Shown here: piece after piece, positions 37,769 through 47,777 of the stretch
How the letters are laid out: each line of letters starts with the position of its first letter
Position numbering within the stretch: position 1 is the stretch's first letter
Assembly: GCF_002874535.1 (NCBI RefSeq)
Contig: NZ_CP025025.1
Coordinates: forward strand, 4,397,353-4,461,352
DNA: 64,000 nucleotides
Direction of reading: 5' to 3'
Origin: Mesobacillus jeotgali
GTDB taxonomy: Bacteria; Bacillota; Bacilli; Bacillales; Cytobacillaceae
The notes under the pieces: model-generated
Database searches by the model: none
Seen by the model: the letters and a program-made list of their open reading frames with translations, nothing else
Told to the model about the DNA's origin: nothing
Program-made: the position numbers and the translations under genes

Positions 37769-37804
37769 GATAATACTCAATTAAATATGTAATAAAGTGT
37801 AAAG

Positions 37805-37876
37805 TGACCCCTACGGGATTCGAACCCGTGTTACCGCCGTGAAAGGGCGGTGTCTTAACCGCTTGACCAAGGGGCC
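37805..37876 (-). tRNA. tRNA-Glu (TTC)
   Basis: A 72-base cloverleaf: acceptor GGCCCCT/AGGGGTC, anticodon stem CCGCC/GGCGG with loop CTTTCAC (TTC), T-arm GGGTTCGAATCCC. No encoded CCA. Confidence 0.95.
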
Positions 37877-37950
37877 ATATATTAAGTTGATCCTTTTTCA
37901 CTGATGCAAGGTTAAGAAGGATTATTTTCGCTGTCGCGAAAAAAACTTGG

Positions 37951-38023
37951 TGAGCCATGAAGGACTCGAACCTTCGACCCTCTGATTAAAAGTCAGATGC
38001 TCTACCGACTGAGCTAATGGCTC
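37951..38023 (-). tRNA. tRNA-Lys (TTT)
   Basis: A 73-base cloverleaf: acceptor GAGCCAT/ATGGCTC, D-arm AGCTCAGTCGGTAGAGC, anticodon loop CTTTTAA (TTT), T-arm AGGTTCGAGTCCT. No encoded CCA. Confidence 0.95.
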
Positions 38024-38210
38024 GTATATATACAAAAACTATCACTTTTTGTCGAATCAGTGACAACGTTGTTTATATTACCATAGCATTTTATTGTTTG
38101 TATATATTTTTTTGAAATATTTTTTGCTTTTTCATTTTTTTATTTGTAATTAGCTGTGCTTTCCTTAATTTTGTTTAATTTTATAAAGAGAAATTTACTA
38201 ACAATAGGTT

Positions 38211-38305
38211 AATTCCGCGAAGTTAGAATCTATTTCCGCGAAGTATACTTGTATTCCCGCGAAAAACCGCATTAATTCCGCGAATTCATGCCGGAATTCC
38301 GCGAA
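38211..38305. repeat. Phased array of five TTCCGCGAA motifs
   Basis: A(A/T)TTCCGCGAA occurs five times, starting at 38211, 38232, 38252, 38274 and 38295 (the third is ATTCCCGCGAA). The period is 20-22 bases with unrelated 9-12-base spacers. It lies between tRNA-Lys and the purA terminator, a region otherwise free of genes. Confidence 0.85.
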
Positions 38306-38329
38306 CTGAAAACAACTGGGACTCCCTCT

Positions 38330-38371
38330 ATAAAAAACAAGCCCCCAATCCTAATCATCGGGGGGCTTGTT
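38330..38371 (-). terminator. Terminator of purA
   Basis: AACAAGCCCCC pairs with GGGGGCTTGTT (38361-38371), and the minus strand continues TTTTTTATAG. Confidence 0.92.
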
Positions 38372-38380
38372 CAATAATTA

Positions 38381-39670
38381 TTATGATCTCCAAGGGCTGC
38401 GGACGACATTTGTCTGAGTTCTGTCCGGTCCGACTGAGAAAATTGACAATGGGATGCCTGTCAGTTGTGAGATGCGCTCAAGATAGTGTCTTGCGTTTTC
38501 TGGAAGTTGATCAAGTGATTTCACGCCTGTGATATCTTCTGTCCATCCTGGCAGCTCCTCGTAAACTGGCTCACATTCAGCAAGTGTCTTTAAGCTGGCT
38601 GGGAACTCTTCGATCAACTCTCCCTTGTATCGGTATGCCACACAGATTTTAAGCGTTTCAATTCCCGTTAAAACATCGATAGAGTTCAATGATAAGTCAG
38701 TGATTCCGCTGACACGGCGCGCATGGCGGACAACGACGCTGTCGAACCAGCCGACACGGCGTGGACGGCCTGTTGTGGTACCGTATTCGCGTCCTACTTC
38801 ACGAATCTGGTGGCCGATTTCGTTATCTAACTCTGTAGGGAATGGTCCATCGCCTACACGAGTCGTATAAGCTTTAGAAACTCCTACAATGTGGGTAATT
38901 TTAGTCGGTCCTACACCGGAACCGATTGTCACACCGCCAGCTACTGGATTGGATGATGTAACGAATGGATATGTTCCCTGATCGATGTCGAGCATGACGC
39001 CCTGTGCACCTTCAAATAGTACACGGCGTCCTTCATCCAAAGCATCGTTCAAAACAACGGATGTGTCGACCACATAATGTTTGATTTGCTGTCCATACTC
39101 ATAATACTCGTCTAAAATATCTTCAAGTTTAAATCCTTCAGTTTCATAGATGCGCTCAAGCAGGCGATTCTTCTCCTCGAGATTGCGTGTTAGCTTCTCC
39201 TCGAAAACTTCCCTGTCAAGAAGGTCGGCAATCCTGATTCCCGTTCTCGCAGCTTTGTCCATGTATGCAGGACCTATGCCCTTCTTGGTGGTACCAATTT
39301 TATTGGCACCCTTGCTCGCTTCTTCTACTTCATCAAGTTTCAAGTGATACGGAAGGATGACATGCGCGCGGTTGCTGATTCGCAGGTTGTCTGTCGTTAC
39401 ATTTTTATCGTGAAGATAGGCAAGTTCCTTCACGAGCGCTTTTGGATCCACAACCATGCCGTTTCCTATGACGCTTATTTTATCTTTATAGAAAATTCCT
39501 GATGGAATCAAATGCAATTTATATGTTTCACCATTGAACTTTATTGTATGTCCTGCGTTGTTACCTCCCTGGTAACGGGCAATCACTTCTGCATTTTCTG
39601 AAAGGAAATCAGTAATCTTCCCTTTTCCTTCGTCTCCCCATTGTGTACCAACTACTACTACGGATGACAT
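38381..39670 (-). CDS. purA: Adenylosuccinate synthetase
   Basis: A 429-residue enzyme that joins IMP and aspartate using GTP, the first step from IMP to AMP. The P-loop-like [11 protein letters not shown] with catalytic Asp13-type residue, [24 protein letters not shown] and [11 protein letters not shown] are all present. AAAGGAGGTG precedes ATG 39670. It is monocistronic with its own promoter, possible PurR boxes and terminator. Confidence 0.98.
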   Translation of the reverse strand: MSSVVVVGTQWGDEGKGKITDFLSENAEVIARYQGGNNAGHTIKFNGETYKLHLIPSGIFYKDKISVIGNGMVVDPKALVKELAYLHDKNVTTDNLRISNRAHVILPYHLKLDEVEEASKGANKIGTTKKGIGPAYMDKAARTGIRIADLLDREVFEEKLTRNLEEKNRLLERIYETEGFKLEDILDEYYEYGQQIKHYVVDTSVVLNDALDEGRRVLFEGAQGVMLDIDQGTYPFVTSSNPVAGGVTIGSGVGPTKITHIVGVSKAYTTRVGDGPFPTELDNEIGHQIREVGREYGTTTGRPRRVGWFDSVVVRHARRVSGITDLSLNSIDVLTGIETLKICVAYRYKGELIEEFPASLKTLAECEPVYEELPGWTEDITGVKSLDQLPENARHYLERISQLTGIPLSIFSVGPDRTQTNVVRSPWRS

Positions 39671-39724
39671 ATAAAAAGCACCTCCAAAGGTATACGGTTA
39701 TTTTTTTCCGTTTCAAACATATAA

Positions 39725-39801
39725 AGTTTACCAGCAATAATAGTACAAAGTCAACTAAACACGAACATTAATTTTATTTTATTATTATTTCGTTCGTAAA
39801 A
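39725..39801 (-). promoter_or_regulatory. purA promoter with possible PurR boxes
   Basis: On the minus strand: TTGACT (39749-39754), an 18-base spacer and TAAACT (39725-39730). Just upstream are two inverted CGAAC-containing sites (39757-39769, 11 of 13 to the PurBox; about 39789-39801, weaker). Box spacing is slightly longer than usual. PurR control of purA is known in B. subtilis. Confidence 0.45.
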
Positions 39802-39875
39802 CTCTGCATCCTATATAAACTAAATATAATATCAACCAAAAAAAAGAGAATCAATCCATAAAGGATCAATTCTCA

Positions 39876-41240
39876 TTATGCCCCAGGTGGAGCGTACGAT
39901 TCGTCATACCTGTTTTCAATGTTGACGAATTTATTGTATTCTTTTACGAATGCCAGCTTAACGGTTCCTACCGGGCCGTTACGCTGCTTGGCGATGATAA
40001 TTTCAATGATGTTCTTGTCTTCGGATTCCTTATCATAATAGTCATCACGGTAAAGGAAGGCAACGATATCGGCATCCTGCTCGATTGAACCTGATTCACG
40101 GATATCGGACATCATCGGACGCTTGTCCTGTCGCTGTTCCACACCACGGGAAAGCTGGGAAAGAGCGATTACAGGGACCTGTAATTCACGAGCCAGTTGC
40201 TTAAGTGAACGTGATATCTCGGATACTTCCTGCTGACGATTTTCGCCGGCACGACCGCTCCCGAGGATCAGCTGCAGGTAGTCAATCATGATCATGCCCA
40301 GGCCTTGTTCCTGCTTTAAGCGGCGGCATTTTGACCTGATATCAGTAATTTTGACACCTGGAGTATCATCAATGAAAATCCCTGCATTGGACAGACTTCC
40401 CATCGCCATCGTCAACTTGCCCCAGTCTTCATCATTCAGGGATCCTGTACGCAGTCTCTGGGCATCGATATTCCCTTCAGCACAAAGAACACGCATGACA
40501 AGCTGTTCTGCACCCATCTCCAAACTAAAGATCGCAACATTCTCTCCAGTCTTTTTCGCAACGTTCTGAGCAATATTCAAGGCGAATGCTGTTTTACCAA
40601 CAGATGGACGTGCGCCAACGATAATCAAATCGTTACGCTGGAATCCAGCTGTCATTCGATCAAGCTCGGTAAATCCAGTTTCAAGGCCGGTAATATCCCC
40701 TTTACGGTTATGCATTTCCTCGATATTATCGTATGTCCTGACAAGGACATCTTTTATATTATGGAAGGCTCCTCCGCCTTTGCGCTGGGCAACCTCCATG
40801 ATGTTCTTTTCTGCTTCGGCAAGTAATGCTTCGACTTCATCCTCTCGCATATAGCCATCTTCAGCGATGCCTGATGCTGTCCGGATCAGCCTTCTCAGCA
40901 GTGATTTTTCCTCTACAATTCTAGCATAATACTCTATATTAGCAGCCGTCGGTACCGATGCAGCCAATTCACTTAAATAACTGACGCCGCCAACATCTTC
41001 AATCAGCTTGGACGATGCCAGTTCTTCTGTAACGGTCACCAGGTCGATGGCTTTGCCTTTATCATTTAAATCCAGCATAACGGTGAAGATTTTCTGGTGT
41101 GCAACACGATAAAAATCATCAGGTAATAGAACTTCTGAAGCAAGAGTTAAAGCTGATGGCTCTAAAAATATTGCGCCAAGTACGGCTTGTTCCGCTTCCA
41201 TGTTTTGCGGCGGAAGTCGATCCGCGAATAATTCACTCAT
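39876..41240 (-). CDS. dnaC: Replicative DNA helicase DnaC (DnaB family)
   Basis: A 454-residue hexameric replicative helicase (DnaB of E. coli). The N-terminal helical domain starts DRLPPQNMEAEQAVLGAI. The RecA-like domain has Walker A GARPSVGKTAFAL, Walker B MIMIDYLQLI, and SRSLKQLARELQVPVIALSQLSR. The length is normal. ATG 41240 stands about 120 bases downstream of rplI. Confidence 0.98.
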   Translation of the reverse strand: MSELFADRLPPQNMEAEQAVLGAIFLEPSALTLASEVLLPDDFYRVAHQKIFTVMLDLNDKGKAIDLVTVTEELASSKLIEDVGGVSYLSELAASVPTAANIEYYARIVEEKSLLRRLIRTASGIAEDGYMREDEVEALLAEAEKNIMEVAQRKGGGAFHNIKDVLVRTYDNIEEMHNRKGDITGLETGFTELDRMTAGFQRNDLIIVGARPSVGKTAFALNIAQNVAKKTGENVAIFSLEMGAEQLVMRVLCAEGNIDAQRLRTGSLNDEDWGKLTMAMGSLSNAGIFIDDTPGVKITDIRSKCRRLKQEQGLGMIMIDYLQLILGSGRAGENRQQEVSEISRSLKQLARELQVPVIALSQLSRGVEQRQDKRPMMSDIRESGSIEQDADIVAFLYRDDYYDKESEDKNIIEIIIAKQRNGPVGTVKLAFVKEYNKFVNIENRYDESYAPPGA

Positions 41241-41359
41241 CTGCCTGCCCCCTTACAAAGTACTCTCTTTCCTCAATGAAAAAGATGATCAGCAGAACCG
41301 ATCACCTATTTCTGTAACTATATTATTTTATCATGTTTACGGCTATATGGAACTGTAAA

Positions 41360-41809
41360 TTATTTACCTTCTTTTACGTGGACATTCAAAGTTGCCTGAA
41401 CATCTTTATGAAGCTTGACAGGAACCTTTGTGTATCCAAGTGTGCGAATTGCATCCTGGAGTTCGATTTTTCGCTTATCAAGCTTGATGCCATTAGCTTT
41501 TTGTAGTTCATCAGCAATCTGCTTGCTTGTGATTGAGCCGAAGAGACGTCCATCTTCTCCAGATTTCGCGGATAATTCTACTGTAACTTTTTCCAGCTTT
41601 TCCTTCAAAGCTTTCGCATCTTCAAGCTCCTGCTGAGCCACCTTCTCTTCTTTCTTCTGCTGTGCGTTCAGGGAACTCATCGCGGCTTGATTTGCTTCAA
41701 CTGCAAGTCCCTGTTTAATCAGGAAATTGTGTGCGTAGCCATCAGCCACATTTTTGATTTCGCCTTTTTTGCCTTTTCCTTTAACGTCCTTCAAAAAGAT
41801 TACTTTCAT
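41360..41809 (-). CDS. rplI: 50S ribosomal protein L9
   Basis: A 149-residue L9. The N-terminal domain is [21 protein letters not shown], then a long connecting helix (about 45-75) and the C-terminal rRNA-binding domain with [15 protein letters not shown] 41809 overlaps the stop of gdpP, so its translation is coupled to gdpP. Confidence 0.98.
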   Translation of the reverse strand: MKVIFLKDVKGKGKKGEIKNVADGYAHNFLIKQGLAVEANQAAMSSLNAQQKKEEKVAQQELEDAKALKEKLEKVTVELSAKSGEDGRLFGSITSKQIADELQKANGIKLDKRKIELQDAIRTLGYTKVPVKLHKDVQATLNVHVKEGK

Positions 41810-43779
41810 TCTTTTTGTCCCCCTTCTAAATAATCCTCTATCGCATTTTGTAAAAGTGTTTCGGCCTCATCCGTAGTAATGTCATACATTTGCGTCGCAG
41901 CATTGGTTAAATGTCCGCCACCTTCGAGATTTTCCATGACTACCTGAACATTGATTTCCCCAAGCGATCTTGCGCTTATGCCTACCGTGTCTTCTGATCT
42001 TTTGGAGATCACGAATGACGCTGACACGCCGTCCATCGTCAGGAGTGTATCTGCTGCCTGTGCAATCAACACCTGGTCGCAGTATACATCGTCCTCTCCC
42101 TTTGAAATGACAATGCCATCCCGGTAAAAATAAACATTCTCTATAATTTTTGCTCTTTTAATATAAGTATTAATATCTTCTTTTAAGAACTTCTGGACAA
42201 GAACAGTATCCGCACCATGGCTTCGCAGGTATGATGCAGCGTCGAAAGTTCGAGCCCCTGTCCTTAAGGTGAAGCTTTTCGTGTCGACGATGATTCCAGC
42301 CAATAAAGCTGTAGCCTCAAGCATCTGGATTTTCCCATTCTTCGGCTGATATTCTAGCAATTCCGTGACTAGTTCAGCCGTTGATGAAGCATATGGCTCC
42401 ATGTATACGAGCAGCGGATTTTTAATGAATTCCTCTCCCCGTCGGTGGTGATCGATCACGATGACGTTCTCAATTCGGTTCAACAATCTCTCATCAATGA
42501 CAAGTGATGGCTTATGCGTATCGACAACGACAAGCAATGTGTCATCAGAAGCAATTTCATACGCCTGTTCTGGTGTAATGAACCTTGAGTAAAGAGATTC
42601 GTTTTCCTTAATCTCATCCATCAAGCGCTGTACACCTGTATCAATCTCATTTTTATTATACACAATAAAGCCTTCACGCTTGTTCATTTGTGCAACTTTA
42701 AGGATACCGATTGACGAACCAATTGCGTCCATATCCGGATTCTTATGTCCCATGATCAAGACCTTGTCACTTTCAATAACCAATTCCTTCAATGCATGAG
42801 AAATGACTCGCGCCCTTACCCTTGTGCGCTTTTCAACAGGATTCGTCTTGCCGCCATAAAACTTAACTTTGCCGTTAGGCTGTTTGATCGCTACCTGATC
42901 GCCGCCACGTCCCAAAGCCAAATCCAGGCTTGATTGCGCCTGTGTTCCGAGTTCTGGAAGCGATGAATAACCTGTACCGACTCCAATGCTCAAAGTTAAT
43001 GGAACATTTTGCTTAGATGTTGTTTCCCTTACTTCATCAAGAATCGTGAATTTGCCTTTTTCAAGCAGCCGGAGAATATGTTCACTGAAAACAGCGATGA
43101 ATCGTTCAGAAGAAACCCTCTTAAGGAATACCCCATTATTGGTAGCCCATTTATTTAAAATAGAAGTCACAAGACTGTTCAAGCTGCTTTTCGTCTGGTC
43201 ATCCATTCCCTGAGTCAGTTCCTCATAGTTATCAAGATAAATAATAGAAATGACCGTGCGCTCATCATGGTACATTTTTTCAATTTCTGCCTGTTCGGTC
43301 ACATCGAAAAAGTAGAGCAGCCGTTCCTCAGGTTTGTGAATGACTCTAAACTTTCGGTCATGAAGAGTGATGATTTCAGTTTCTACCTCTTGCTTAATCA
43401 ATGGAATGACCGCATCGGCTACATCATACAGCGATTTGCCGACAAGCGAGTCTTCATTGAAACTAGCAGCAATGAAAGGATTCGTCCACTCAATATAGTA
43501 GTCCTCATTGATTAGCATGATTCCAATCGGCATTTCCATCAATGCTTCTTCGCCGACCTTTTTTACACGATAAGACAGTGTGGAGATATACTCTTCCGTC
43601 TCTTGCCTTATTTTATGATTCACTTGAAAAATGAGATATATCAACAGGCCAGTGAGAATGAACCCTGCAGCCCCTATAATCCAGTTATAGTAAGACAGAA
43701 ATCCAATTAGCACCAGTGTTACGGCCATCAATCCATACAATGGATAACGTATTTGCCGCCTCTCTAAATAAGAAGGCAT
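41806..43779 (-). CDS. gdpP: Cyclic-di-AMP phosphodiesterase GdpP
   Basis: A 657-residue membrane enzyme (YybT) that hydrolyses c-di-AMP. Two transmembrane helices lie in residues 10-55, then a haem-binding PAS-like domain (about 85-150), a degenerate GGDEF domain (about 170-300), and the DHH/DHHA1 catalytic module (from about 340) with [20 protein letters not shown], and VIDHHRRG. It sets c-di-AMP levels and thus potassium and wall homeostasis. It follows yybS by 30 bases and overlaps rplI. Confidence 0.97.
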   Translation of the reverse strand: MPSYLERRQIRYPLYGLMAVTLVLIGFLSYYNWIIGAAGFILTGLLIYLIFQVNHKIRQETEEYISTLSYRVKKVGEEALMEMPIGIMLINEDYYIEWTNPFIAASFNEDSLVGKSLYDVADAVIPLIKQEVETEIITLHDRKFRVIHKPEERLLYFFDVTEQAEIEKMYHDERTVISIIYLDNYEELTQGMDDQTKSSLNSLVTSILNKWATNNGVFLKRVSSERFIAVFSEHILRLLEKGKFTILDEVRETTSKQNVPLTLSIGVGTGYSSLPELGTQAQSSLDLALGRGGDQVAIKQPNGKVKFYGGKTNPVEKRTRVRARVISHALKELVIESDKVLIMGHKNPDMDAIGSSIGILKVAQMNKREGFIVYNKNEIDTGVQRLMDEIKENESLYSRFITPEQAYEIASDDTLLVVVDTHKPSLVIDERLLNRIENVIVIDHHRRGEEFIKNPLLVYMEPYASSTAELVTELLEYQPKNGKIQMLEATALLAGIIVDTKSFTLRTGARTFDAASYLRSHGADTVLVQKFLKEDINTYIKRAKIIENVYFYRDGIVISKGEDDVYCDQVLIAQAADTLLTMDGVSASFVISKRSEDTVGISARSLGEINVQVVMENLEGGGHLTNAATQMYDITTDEAETLLQNAIEDYLEGGQKE

Positions 43780-43809
43780 GTGCTCAGCTCCTAAAGCGTT
43801 AGTTTCTGA

Positions 43810-44751
43810 TTACTTCTTCTCCCCAAGACGTTTTCTTAAGTCAAACCCTAAATCAATTATACCTAATATCCTGACAATATAAAGAACAAATGGCAGGAGG
43901 AAGGTCAGGACAATGACGATGATTGGAACAGCTTTAGGATACCGTTTCATATGTGTTACATAAAAGACTAATGAAAGACCTTGGAGAACCATCAGCATCT
44001 GCAGTATGAATGTAAGATTGGAAATTGCCCAGTACCAGTAAGTCCCTTTTTCCGGCTGCATGATTAATGCTGCAATCATCGCGATGAGATAGTACCATAA
44101 GATACTTTTTGGCAGATTCAATTCCCTGAATGGAGGCCAGGATGGCACCTTGATCCCAAAACGCTTTAAGAAGGGGAATGAGACAAGCTGAAGCAGGAAC
44201 ACAATCAAAAATGAAGCCATGACGAACATGCTTGGCATAAGCACTTCCATCATATCGATCATTGTTTCGAATTGCTTGATGAGTTTCTCATCAGGGGTCT
44301 GCCCCATTTGTTCCAGCATTTTGATTGCCTGGTCGGTAGAGACTCGAAAAGCCTCCATCAGTTCTTCGATAATATTAATTTTAAATAAGATGACCGACAA
44401 TGCATATTGTGCCACTAAATTCAAAAGAAACACGAGGGAACCTGCTATGTATGCTGTAGACCTGCTTTTCCCTTCCCTGACCATGTAACCCATCACAGCA
44501 CCAGTCGTACCATATGCCAATGCAAGCGGGATTGCCAGAAGTGACCCTAGGATCATCGATAATAATACAGCGGCGATCGTAAACACAGCCGTACTTTTGC
44601 CGTCATACTTAGCACCGAAAAACAGAAATGGCAAAGAAAGAAAGAGGTTCACAACTAACCCCAGGCCAGGTATATAAAAAGTGATCAACAATAAAACCGC
44701 AAAAATCGCTAACAGGATGGCTCCTTCCGTTAGCTTGTATGTATTCTTCAT
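43810..44751 (-). CDS. yybS: YybS family membrane protein (DUF2232)
   Basis: A 313-residue integral membrane protein with about eight transmembrane segments, matching DUF2232/YybS, always next to gdpP in bacilli. The function is unknown; the fold resembles S-component-type membrane proteins. ATG 44751 is preferred, with GAGGTGG just upstream, over a GTG at 44763 without a ribosome site. Confidence 0.9.
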   Translation of the reverse strand: MKNTYKLTEGAILLAIFAVLLLITFYIPGLGLVVNLFLSLPFLFFGAKYDGKSTAVFTIAAVLLSMILGSLLAIPLALAYGTTGAVMGYMVREGKSRSTAYIAGSLVFLLNLVAQYALSVILFKINIIEELMEAFRVSTDQAIKMLEQMGQTPDEKLIKQFETMIDMMEVLMPSMFVMASFLIVFLLQLVSFPFLKRFGIKVPSWPPFRELNLPKSILWYYLIAMIAALIMQPEKGTYWYWAISNLTFILQMLMVLQGLSLVFYVTHMKRYPKAVPIIVIVLTFLLPFVLYIVRILGIIDLGFDLRKRLGEKK

Positions 44752-44769
44752 AATCCACCTCACAGAAAT

Positions 44770-44890
44770 GCATATGCGCCTTGGTCATCTGCTCTAGACC
44801 ACGTTAGTAAACTTTTCGCATCTAAAATAACCGATAAGAACTATTTTAGCTTCTTAAGCACTGACAAGCAAACGAAGTGCCATAAAACTA
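44770..44890. repeat. Decayed copy of the GC-rich intergenic element
   Basis: The string GCGCCTTGGTCA (near 44774-44785) is identical to the start of the structured element at 56763-56945. The flanking sequence has diverged. The rest of this gap before the rpsR terminator is without features. Confidence 0.4.
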
Positions 44891-44894
44891 ATAT

Positions 44895-44924
44895 AAAAGG
44901 CAGCGGGTTGCCCCGCTGCCTTTT
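44895..44924 (-). terminator. Terminator of the rpsF-ssb-rpsR operon
   Basis: AAAAGGCAGCGGG pairs with CCCGCTGCCTTTT on either side of a short loop; on the minus strand it is followed by a partly T-rich tract. Confidence 0.92.
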
Positions 44925-44936
44925 AAAATCCGATCA

Positions 44937-45218
<282 letters not shown>

Positions 45219-45223
45219 TTATA

Positions 45224-45709
45224 TTAGAATGGAAGATCATCATCTGAAATGTCGATCTGGCCGCCACCTGCAAATGGATCTTCATCTACTTTTGTATAAC
45301 CTTGGTTCTGGCGTTGATTCTGATTCCCAAATGGGGAACCTTGATCATTTTGACGGGAATAACCGCTATCCCCTCTGTCTGAAGACTGTCCTTTTGGCTC
45401 AAGGAACTGAACACTCTCAGCAAGAACTTCTGTAACGTATACACGCTTACCATCTTGTCCTTCGTAGCTGCGAGTTTGAACTCGTCCATCAACACCTGCA
45501 AGGCTGCCCTTCTTCAAGAAGTTAGCAACATTTTCGGCTGGACGGCGCCATACCACACAGTTGATGAAGTCAGCTTCTCTTTCCCCCTGCTGGTTGGTAA
45601 ATGAACGATTTACCGCAAGAGTGAAAGTAGCCACCGCAACTCCATTCGGTGTGAAACGTAATTCAGGATCCTTGGTCAAACGACCGACAAGAATGACACG
45701 ATTCATCAT
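45224..45709 (-). CDS. ssb: Single-stranded DNA-binding protein SsbA
   Basis: A 161-residue SSB: OB-fold (about 1-105, [28 protein letters not shown]), a Gln/Gly/Asn-rich linker and the acidic tail DISDDDLPF that recruits replication and repair proteins. ATG 45709 is chosen because GGAG is nine bases upstream; the preceding TTG is unlikely. A parS-like site lies just upstream of the gene. Confidence 0.97.
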   Translation of the reverse strand: MMNRVILVGRLTKDPELRFTPNGVAVATFTLAVNRSFTNQQGEREADFINCVVWRRPAENVANFLKKGSLAGVDGRVQTRSYEGQDGKRVYVTEVLAESVQFLEPKGQSSDRGDSGYSRQNDQGSPFGNQNQRQNQGYTKVDEDPFAGGGQIDISDDDLPF

Positions 45710-45738
45710 CAGAATCAACTCCTTCCCCCCAGCTAGAA

Positions 45739-45754
45739 TGTTCCATGTGAAACA
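45739..45754 (+). other. parS-like site between rpsF and ssb
   Basis: TGTTCCATGTGAAACA differs from the ParB-binding consensus TGTTNCACGTGAAACA at one base (C to T). It is within the operon, 30 bases upstream of ssb. Confidence 0.7.
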
Positions 45755-45787
45755 TTTTCCGCTGAAAGTTTATATTTATATCATTAA

Positions 45788-46075
45788 TTATTCTTCTTCT
45801 TTAATTACGATGTGGCGAAGGATATCTTCGTTGATCTTAGCAAGACGAGAGAATTCCTCAACTGCTTCCGGAGTAGCGTTTACCTTAACAAGCTGGTAGT
45901 AGCCATCACGGAAATCATTGATTTCATAAGCAAGGCGGCGTTTGCCCCATTCCTTAGCTTCTGAAACTTCCGCACCGTTTTCTGTAAGGATTGAGCTGAA
46001 ACGCTCAGTAAGAGCCTTTTTAGCTTCCTCTTCAATGTTTGGGCGGATGATGTACATAACTTCGTACTTTCTCAT
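45788..46075 (-). CDS. rpsF: 30S ribosomal protein S6
   Basis: A 95-residue S6: [18 protein letters not shown] at the start and [20 protein letters not shown] in the middle. ATG 46075 is eight bases after AAAGGAGG; the upstream GTG is inside that site's spacing. First gene of the operon, with a probable promoter and possible S6:S18-binding leader. Confidence 0.98.
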   Translation of the reverse strand: MRKYEVMYIIRPNIEEEAKKALTERFSSILTENGAEVSEAKEWGKRRLAYEINDFRDGYYQLVKVNATPEAVEEFSRLAKINEDILRHIVIKEEE

Positions 46076-46179
46076 CACTGTCACCTCCTTTTGGTCTAAA
46101 CGGCCCCATTACAGGGCAAGGAGTAATTGTTTAATTACTCACAAGATGAAATTATATCACAGAATATATTCAAAGGCAA
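46076..46179 (-). promoter_or_regulatory. rpsF promoter and leader
   Basis: On the minus strand: TTGCCT (46174-46179), a 17-base spacer and a perfect TATAAT (46151-46156). The leader has GAGTAATT/AATTACTC, then GCCC.../GGGC followed by CCG before the ribosome site. The hairpin plus CCG resembles the S6:S18 autoregulatory motif known in rpsF leaders, but I cannot verify it by alignment. Confidence 0.6.
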
Positions 46180-46277
46180 CGCTATGTATAGCAATTCAAC
46201 TTTTCATATTCTGGACTATTAATTTATTTAATAAAATACTAACATACGTTCGTGTTTTTGTCCAAGTTTTTTCTCTG

Positions 46278-46314
46278 AAAATAAAAATTCCACCCTGCAT
46301 TAAGCAGGGCGGAA
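46278..46314 (-). terminator. Terminator of ychF
   Basis: CC.CCCTGC pairs with GCAGGG.GG around ATTAA; the minus strand continues ATTTTTATTTTC. Confidence 0.85.
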
Positions 46315-46319
46315 ATGGA

Positions 46320-47420
46320 TTATACATTGAAACGGAAGTGGATGATGTCTCCGTCTTTTACTTCATATTCTTTTCCTTCAAGGCGGACTTTTCCAGCTTC
46401 TTTGGCTGCTGCCATGGATCCGGCTGCAAGAAGATCATCGTAGTGGACTGTTTCTGCACGGATGAATCCACGCTCGAAATCAGAGTGGATGACACCTGCA
46501 CACTGAGGTGCTTTCATGCCATGACGGAATGTCCATGCACGGACTTCCTGGACACCAGCTGTGAAATATGTTGCCAGTCCTAACAGACTGTAAGCTGCAC
46601 GGATCAATTGGTCCAAACCTGATTCTTCAATGCCTAGTTCCTCTAGGAACATTTGCTTTTCTTCACCTTCAAGCTCAGCGACTTCTTCCTCGATTTTTGC
46701 ACTGATGACGATTACTTCTGCGTTATCTTTTTGTGCAAACTCGCGGACTTTCTGTACATATTCATTTCCGCTTGGATCAGCGACATCTTCTTCACCTACG
46801 TTAGCAACATACAGCATCGGTTTGATTGTAAGCAAATGTAGTTGTTTAACGATTTTCATTTCTTCTTCAGTGAATTCGACCGCGCGAGCTGGTTGTTCAG
46901 CTTCAAATGCATCGCGCAGGCGAGCCAGGATTGGAAACTCAATAGAAGCTTCCTTATCTTTTTGCTTTGCTAATTTCTCGACACGGCTAATTCTTTTTTC
47001 AACCGACTCCATGTCAGCAAGAATCAATTCCAGGTTGATTACCTCAATATCGGAAATAGGATCTACTTTACCGGCAACGTGTGTAATATTATCATCCGCA
47101 AAGCAGCGGACAACCTGGCAGATTGCATCCACCTGGCGGATATGGGAAAGGAACTTGTTTCCCAACCCTTCACCTTTGCTCGCTCCTTTAACGATTCCAG
47201 CGATGTCAGTGAATTCAAAAGCAGTTGGCACAGTCTTTTTCGGCTGTACAAGCTCAGTCAATTTAGTTAAACGATGGTCAGGAACCTCAACGATTCCGAC
47301 ATTCGGGTCAATCGTACAGAACGGATAGTTGGCTGATTCAGCACCAGCCTGTGTGATCGCATTAAACAATGTAGATTTCCCAACGTTAGGAAGTCCAACA
47401 ATACCTGCTGTTAAGGCCAT
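46320..47420 (-). CDS. ychF: Redox-regulated ATPase YchF
   Basis: A 366-residue Obg-family ATPase (YyaF in B. subtilis) that binds ribosomes. The G1 loop GLPNVGKSTLFN, the G3 DIAGIVKGASKGEGLGNKFL, and in place of NKxD the ATP-selecting NxxE (YVANVGEED) are visible; a helical domain and TGS domain follow. ATG 47420 has GGAG eight bases upstream. It has its own terminator. Confidence 0.97.
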   Translation of the reverse strand: MALTAGIVGLPNVGKSTLFNAITQAGAESANYPFCTIDPNVGIVEVPDHRLTKLTELVQPKKTVPTAFEFTDIAGIVKGASKGEGLGNKFLSHIRQVDAICQVVRCFADDNITHVAGKVDPISDIEVINLELILADMESVEKRISRVEKLAKQKDKEASIEFPILARLRDAFEAEQPARAVEFTEEEMKIVKQLHLLTIKPMLYVANVGEEDVADPSGNEYVQKVREFAQKDNAEVIVISAKIEEEVAELEGEEKQMFLEELGIEESGLDQLIRAAYSLLGLATYFTAGVQEVRAWTFRHGMKAPQCAGVIHSDFERGFIRAETVHYDDLLAAGSMAAAKEAGKVRLEGKEYEVKDGDIIHFRFNV

Positions 47421-47564
47421 CCATGTCACTCCTCTATTTAAAAATATATCTATTCAAGCAAGAATCACCTAAACGATTTTTTCCTCTCACAATTATAGAG
47501 ATTACGAAAGGAAAAGACAAGCTTGTAAACGGAAGCTATGGGTACACTTTTTTTCCTTAACGGA

Positions 47565-47720
47565 CTCTATTGGTGACCTCTTTTCCAGTAATCTTGCATT
47601 TTCGGATGCCAATAAGCTCTATTGGTGACCTGTTTTTCAGTTTTCCTGGATTTTTGGGCGCCAATAAGCCCCATTGGTGACCTCTTTCTGGATTTTCCTG
47701 AATTTGAGGGCACCAATGAA
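47565..47720. repeat. 52-bp tandem repeat array with CCAAT inverted pairs
   Basis: ATTGGTGACCT starts at 47569, 47621 and 47673. GCCAATA-type motifs start at 47608, 47660 and 47712. Both series have an exact 52-base period, and each CCAAT pairs with an ATTGG 12 bases on. It lies between ychF and the molybdoenzyme gene; no gene is evident. Confidence 0.85.
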
Positions 47721-47777
47721 TTGATCCTTGCCCTCCTGAAAAGAAAAACCGCACTCTATGAAAGTGCGGCAAAACAA

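Noticed and set aside
37671-37958. Open frame of 95 codons on the minus strand
   Set aside because: It reads across tRNA-Glu and the palindromic element; not a gene.
38211-38305. CRISPR array
   Set aside because: Repeats are only about 11 bases with about 10-base spacers, and no cas gene is present.
46630-47328. Open frame of 232 codons antisense to ychF
   Set aside because: Shadow frame of a well-conserved gene; Ser/Thr/Ala-rich composition typical of antisense translation.
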